A stretch of 64,000 nucleotides of DNA from JBJELF01 sp051879015 (GTDB lineage Bacteria; Bacillota; Clostridia; Lachnospirales; Lachnospiraceae), in assembly GCA_051879015.1 (NCBI GenBank), contig JBJELF010000005.1:1-64000 (forward strand), given 5' to 3'. Under the pieces are notes generated by a model. The model was not told the DNA's origin. It did not search any database and worked only from the letters and a program-made list of their open reading frames with translations. Shown piece after piece: positions 60,599 through 64,000 of this stretch. The position numbers and the translations under genes are program-made. Every line of letters begins with the position of its first letter. The stretch's first letter is position 1.

Positions 60599-62203
60599 TT
60601 ATTCCTCGATATATACCAATGACATATCAATCACATACAGTGGGTAGAATGTATATCCTTTCAAATCACTTCTGATTGCCACAAAATCTGCCATATCCTG
60701 AATATAGACATTAGCTGCGCGATCAGACAAAATTTGTAAACATTCCTTATAGTATGCAGTCTTTTCGTCATCCTCTACTGCTGCCTTCGCATTGGCAAAA
60801 GCAATATCATAAGCCTCGTCAGAGAAATTGGTAAAGTTTTTGGAACTATCTGACACAAAACGAGCTAATAAAGCTGAGGCAGACAAAGTGGAAGCATCCA
60901 AACCAATGACCGTACTCTCATAATTTCTCTCACTATAAACATCTGCCAACCATGCATCCCACTCAATCAGCTGAATACTTGCATTGACATTGATAGCCTT
61001 TAACTCCTCCACAATTACCTGTGCAGTCTCAATATGAGGCTCATAGTTGGAAGGCACTGTGATAGTCATATCAAATCCGTCCGGATAGCCTGCCTCTGCC
61101 AACAATTCTTTGGCCTTCTCGACATTCTTAGGATAAGCCTCGCTCAGTTCTGGCATAAAATATTTTCCAAAGGCTGGGAACATAGAGCTTCCCACTGCTG
61201 TACCCTTGCCGTCGGATGTCAAATCCATGATTTCCTGTGCATCCACTGCATAGCAAAGAGCCTGTCTTACCTTCTCATTATCAAAAGGTTCCACTGCATT
61301 GTTTAAGTACAAAGCCTGCACCAAATTCATGGTTCCCTCCAATACCTCAAAATTATCATTTAAGGAAGCTGCCATGCTGGCTGTCAAATTAGGGTAAATA
61401 TCAATCGAACCGCCATTTAAGTTGGTGACAACAGCATCAGAATCGGAACAAACCTTGAATACAACCTCATCCAAGTATGCTGGGGTTCCCCAATACTCAT
61501 CAAATTTTTTGAGTACAACTTTGTCACCCTCATTTCTGGAAACAAAGGCAAATGGGCCCGTACCAATTGGTGCGGTGGTCTGAGCATCATAGTCTGCTGG
61601 AATAATTGCTACCGTCATATAAGTAATAAATTCTGTGTCAGGTGTCTTTAAGTTTATTAAAACAGTGCCGTCTTCCTGAATTTCTACACTGTCTAAGTTG
61701 GAAAATCCAGTCACTAATGCGGTGCCGTCCGCCTCATACATACCAGCACAGCGCTCCAGAGAATACTTTACATCCTCTGCTGTTACTTCTTCTCCATTGT
61801 GAAACTTAACACCCTCACGCAGGGTAAATTCAATTGAACTTCCATCTTCCGCAACGGTATAATCGCTTGCTACAGCTGGATATAAATCACCGTTGGAATC
61901 TGGCTTTACGAGGCCCTCAAAAATATTAAACAAAACTTCCTTTGTTCCTGCCCCCGTTGCTAAATGAGGGTCAAGACTATCTAAGTCCTGTGCAATACCA
62001 ACTGTAACTGACGTCTTTTCATCAGTTGTGTTGTCCTCGCTGTCTGCGGATGAATTCGATGCAGAATCGCCAGCGACATTGTTTGTGCTGTTTGCCGTTG
62101 ATTCTGAATCAACATTTTCCTTGTTGCCTGAGCAGCCGCCCAGTGTAATAGTAAGTGCTGTCATGACTGCCAATCCAAAAGCAGTCCATCTTGTTCTTCT
62201 CAT
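60599..62203 (-). CDS. Peptide-binding lipoprotein (DppA/OppA family)
   Basis: 534-residue substrate receptor. Signal peptide with lipobox (ITLGGC, Cys about 24), a Ser/Asn/Asp-rich linker, then the family 5 SBP: AQDLDSLDPHLATG, KVVLKKFDEYWG, LYLNNAVEPFDNEKVRQALCYAVD. The substrate could be peptides, nickel or opines. AAGGAG precedes the ATG. First gene of the operon, with a good promoter at 62263-62291. Confidence 0.94.
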   Translation of the reverse strand: MRRTRWTAFGLAVMTALTITLGGCSGNKENVDSESTANSTNNVAGDSASNSSADSEDNTTDEKTSVTVGIAQDLDSLDPHLATGAGTKEVLFNIFEGLVKPDSNGDLYPAVASDYTVAEDGSSIEFTLREGVKFHNGEEVTAEDVKYSLERCAGMYEADGTALVTGFSNLDSVEIQEDGTVLINLKTPDTEFITYMTVAIIPADYDAQTTAPIGTGPFAFVSRNEGDKVVLKKFDEYWGTPAYLDEVVFKVCSDSDAVVTNLNGGSIDIYPNLTASMAASLNDNFEVLEGTMNLVQALYLNNAVEPFDNEKVRQALCYAVDAQEIMDLTSDGKGTAVGSSMFPAFGKYFMPELSEAYPKNVEKAKELLAEAGYPDGFDMTITVPSNYEPHIETAQVIVEELKAINVNASIQLIEWDAWLADVYSERNYESTVIGLDASTLSASALLARFVSDSSKNFTNFSDEAYDIAFANAKAAVEDDEKTAYYKECLQILSDRAANVYIQDMADFVAIRSDLKGYTFYPLYVIDMSLVYIEE

Positions 62204-62262
62204 CACAAGTTCTCCTTTTTTTATTTTTTGTCTTAGTGCGTCGCTTGGTCACTGACGGAGCA

Positions 62263-62291
62263 ATTATACAATTTTTTCTAATTGATTGCAA
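62263..62291 (-). promoter_or_regulatory. Promoter of the peptide ABC operon
   Basis: Minus strand: -35 TTGCAA (62286-62291), 17-base spacer, -10 TATAAT (62263-62268). Confidence 0.75.
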
Positions 62292-62376
62292 GATTTCTTA
62301 TTTATGTTTTTGATTTAATACAAAAAGAATTTTCCTGCTCTGAAAATTGCGGTAAAGAAGACAGCACCTGCCATTC

Positions 62377-62766
62377 TTATCCTATGATATGCTCATCTCC
62401 TACTTCCACCAAAATATCATTTTCAAACTTAGCTACCAGATTATCTTCCAAATTCAGCCGAAAATAACAGTCAAATCCAATGGAACAAATTCCATTAAAT
62501 TCCTCCTCAATAAAAATCAAGCGGGGAATGATATACTTAAAAATGTTTTGAAACTTACTTCCAATCTCCTCCGGATAGCGTTCTGCACAGTACCCTTCAA
62601 ATGCCTGATAAGCTTCCTCCATATGCATATCAAACTGTTTCATAAAATTTTGATAAGTTTTCCATTGCAGCTCATCTGGAGCCTGTCCGCTATAATTTTG
62701 AAAAATCAAATCAATATTAAACTCTCGTCCCCAAACATTTAATTTTATTTTTTGTTCTGCCTGCAT
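62377..62766 (-). CDS. Putative immunity protein for the adjacent toxin
   Basis: 129-residue acidic soluble protein, starting MQAEQKIKLNVWGREFNID and including RYPEEIGSKFQNIFKYIIPR and a final VEVGDEHIIG. Its size, acidity and position (18 bases after a toxin gene, with AGGAGG directly before the ATG) are those of immunity proteins of the DUF6985 kind. The family assignment is a guess from pattern; the role is inferred from position. Confidence 0.7.
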   Translation of the reverse strand: MQAEQKIKLNVWGREFNIDLIFQNYSGQAPDELQWKTYQNFMKQFDMHMEEAYQAFEGYCAERYPEEIGSKFQNIFKYIIPRLIFIEEEFNGICSIGFDCYFRLNLEDNLVAKFENDILVEVGDEHIIG

Positions 62767-62784
62767 TCTTTCTTTCCTCCTACC

Positions 62785-64000
62785 TTAATCATCAAACAGA
62801 CTCAGCAATTCCTCCAGAGTATTGATCATATGGCTCTCCGTGTATACATTACTCTGATTCGAGTTTGTAACAATATTCTGAATAACCTCTCCTGCATTCT
62901 CTGCATGTCTTATTTCGCTGACACCTCCCAAATGTTGGAAGGTACTATTAACAGTGGTCGGCACCTTCTGCATAGTAGTCATATTATTACACTCATGCCA
63001 GGTATAATTATTCGCTTTGCGCCATTGTCTCACATCCTCCGCCGTTGTACCATTTCCTCGTATTTTTGCCAAAGCTTCATCTGCCTGTGAATAGTTACCC
63101 GATGAACCAAGACGATTGGTACTCATGTTGTCAATATTCACATTTCCTTTCGATACCGGTGAAAAATCAGGCTGACCATTGACATAATTGATTCCATCCA
63201 CACCAGCATCATCCAAATATTTCCCTACTTTATCCTGGTTAGAAGGAATAAAGGTTGACTCTCCTCGTTTGCCAGTCCAGGTTCCCGTACAGTTATCTGA
63301 CAAATCTCCTTCCCACACACCGGATTCATTTTGCCATTTGCCCTTTGGTGTATTTTTAATACGCTCATCATAGCTGCTGTTCATCTGACTGTCAGTGGCA
63401 ATATTTTGAGGCAGCTTATTCAACGAGGAAAGCTCATCAGCAAAACCCTTTGCTCCCAAACCAGCAAACACCAACTCCACCGTGCCCTCCAAATAATTTC
63501 CATTGGAAAAATCATAGGTTGCATCCCTCGTACAGCTGACAACCTGCCATGCATTTCCTACAAACGGAACAAATCCGATAGCAATGTCCAAGCCCGTCGC
63601 TATCAGCGAATCCCCTCCATAAGGACTGTATTTTCCCTGAATAAAATCATAAGCTGTCTCTCTTCCTGTCTGAGTTGTGCTGCTCCACACAGCAGCTCCA
63701 GCAGCAGTCAGAGCTCCCACCGTAGCCGCCACCGCCATTGTAGCTCCAAAAATAGTTAACGCTCCTACTAAAACAGCAGCTCCCATCAGCAAAGAAAATG
63801 CCATAATCGTTCCGAATCCGCTGTTGTTCATCAGACCAATCAGATTGCGTCCCGACTCAGACCATCCTCCATCATCAGCCAGCGAGATCAAATCACCTCC
63901 AGCCAAAAGAATCAGGACACTTCCAACTGCCGCAAACAGAAACAGTACAGCAATCTTATTGCCTTTTTCAATCTTTAAAATTCCCAGCTGAAACAGCCCT
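62785..64000 (-). CDS. Polymorphic toxin with pretoxin region and C-terminal HNH/EndoVII-type nuclease, 5' truncated
   Basis: The frame is open to the right edge, so the N-terminus (delivery domain) is missing. Visible part about 405 residues: a first hydrophobic helix near the edge, then a Gly/Ala-rich double-helix segment (about 60-100 residues in), a pretoxin-like stretch GLDIAIGFVPFVGNAWQVVS, and a C-terminal toxin domain. The toxin has GVDGINYVNGQPDFSPVSKG, then YTWHECNNMTTMQKVPTTVN and FQHLGGVSEIRH, the pattern of HNH/EndoVII nuclease toxins with a W-H-E/H core and a second GH-type histidine. The putative immunity gene follows at 18 bases. The secretion route cannot be seen; T7SS-type delivery would be usual in Firmicutes. 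Confidence 0.8.
   Translation of the reverse strand, partial: GLFQLGILKIEKGNKIAVLFLFAAVGSVLILLAGGDLISLADDGGWSESGRNLIGLMNNSGFGTIMAFSLLMGAAVLVGALTIFGATMAVAATVGALTAAGAAVWSSTTQTGRETAYDFIQGKYSPYGGDSLIATGLDIAIGFVPFVGNAWQVVSCTRDATYDFSNGNYLEGTVELVFAGLGAKGFADELSSLNKLPQNIATDSQMNSSYDERIKNTPKGKWQNESGVWEGDLSDNCTGTWTGKRGESTFIPSNQDKVGKYLDDAGVDGINYVNGQPDFSPVSKGNVNIDNMSTNRLGSSGNYSQADEALAKIRGNGTTAEDVRQWRKANNYTWHECNNMTTMQKVPTTVNSTFQHLGGVSEIRHAENAGEVIQNIVTNSNQSNVYTESHMINTLEELLSLFDD

Noticed and set aside
1..64000. CRISPR arrays, tRNA or rRNA genes, prophage, transposase genes
   Set aside because: I saw no regularly spaced repeats, no cloverleaf with CCA-type ends, no rRNA-like stretches and no integrase or transposase motifs. 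The dispersed palindromes are the only mobile-like signal.

Overview
The window looks like a draft-assembly contig from a low-GC, spore-forming Gram-positive of the class Clostridia, most likely Lachnospiraceae. Supporting signs are the gene order yicC-remA-gmk-rpoZ-rimO-pgsA, a GerW/YtfJ sporulation gene, A/T-rich SigA-type promoters, strong AGGAGG ribosome binding sites, and many extracellular polysaccharide and transport functions. Genus cannot be decided from sequence alone. Two 100-base N runs (1523-1622 and 48081-48180) are scaffold gaps. The second one cuts a single large secreted protein gene in two.

Layout. 1-24 kb is mostly a minus-strand housekeeping block: a truncated type IIA topoisomerase B subunit, recG, fakA, asp23, then plus-strand rpmB behind a structured leader. 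It continues with ytfJ and its DUF2953 partner, two unknown genes, a CinA C-terminal enzyme, pgsA, rimO, rpoZ, gmk, remA, yicC, rqcH, a GH3 glycosidase, a TldD/TldE pair and a ThDP enzyme. 24.6-30.8 kb is a plus-strand CUT1 sugar ABC transporter (ATPase, two permeases, a doubly anchored binding lipoprotein) behind a long structured leader, followed by a small OB-like lipoprotein. 30.9-33.8 kb holds an AEC carrier and cardiolipin synthase. 34-38 kb holds a cytosolic ParB-like/BMP fusion and an LtaS-type sulfatase.

38-43.4 kb is a tight six-gene minus-strand operon with its own promoter, a leader hairpin and a terminator. It encodes a circularly permuted ATP-grasp enzyme, an alpha-E protein, a transglutaminase-like protein, an AspA/AstE-family deacylase, a second deacylase paralogue that has lost its zinc and catalytic residues, and a sigma-factor-like protein without region 4. 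The first three are a known but uncharacterised peptide-ligase module. The added enzyme/pseudoenzyme pair and truncated sigma make it one of the two best candidates for an undescribed system.

43.5-54.2 kb contains the second candidate, a RiPP-like locus: nucleotidyltransferase, HprK-like kinase, PqqD-like peptide-recognition protein and a soluble Ser/His S26-type peptidase. About 6 kb downstream on the same strand are a 38-residue candidate precursor (YxxP leader motif, TTSG junction, Gly/Asp-rich tail) and an ABC exporter. The gap-split GH43 arabinanase lies between the two parts. 54.3-62.3 kb has transketolase, an HD-only alarmone-hydrolase-like protein and a complete oligopeptide/dipeptide ABC transporter. 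The window ends with an HNH-type polymorphic toxin (truncated by the window edge) and its putative immunity gene.

Seven copies of a dispersed palindromic element (half-site close to ATGATGTTGGGGTCAAAA) sit beside stop codons or in leaders between 19 and 55 kb.
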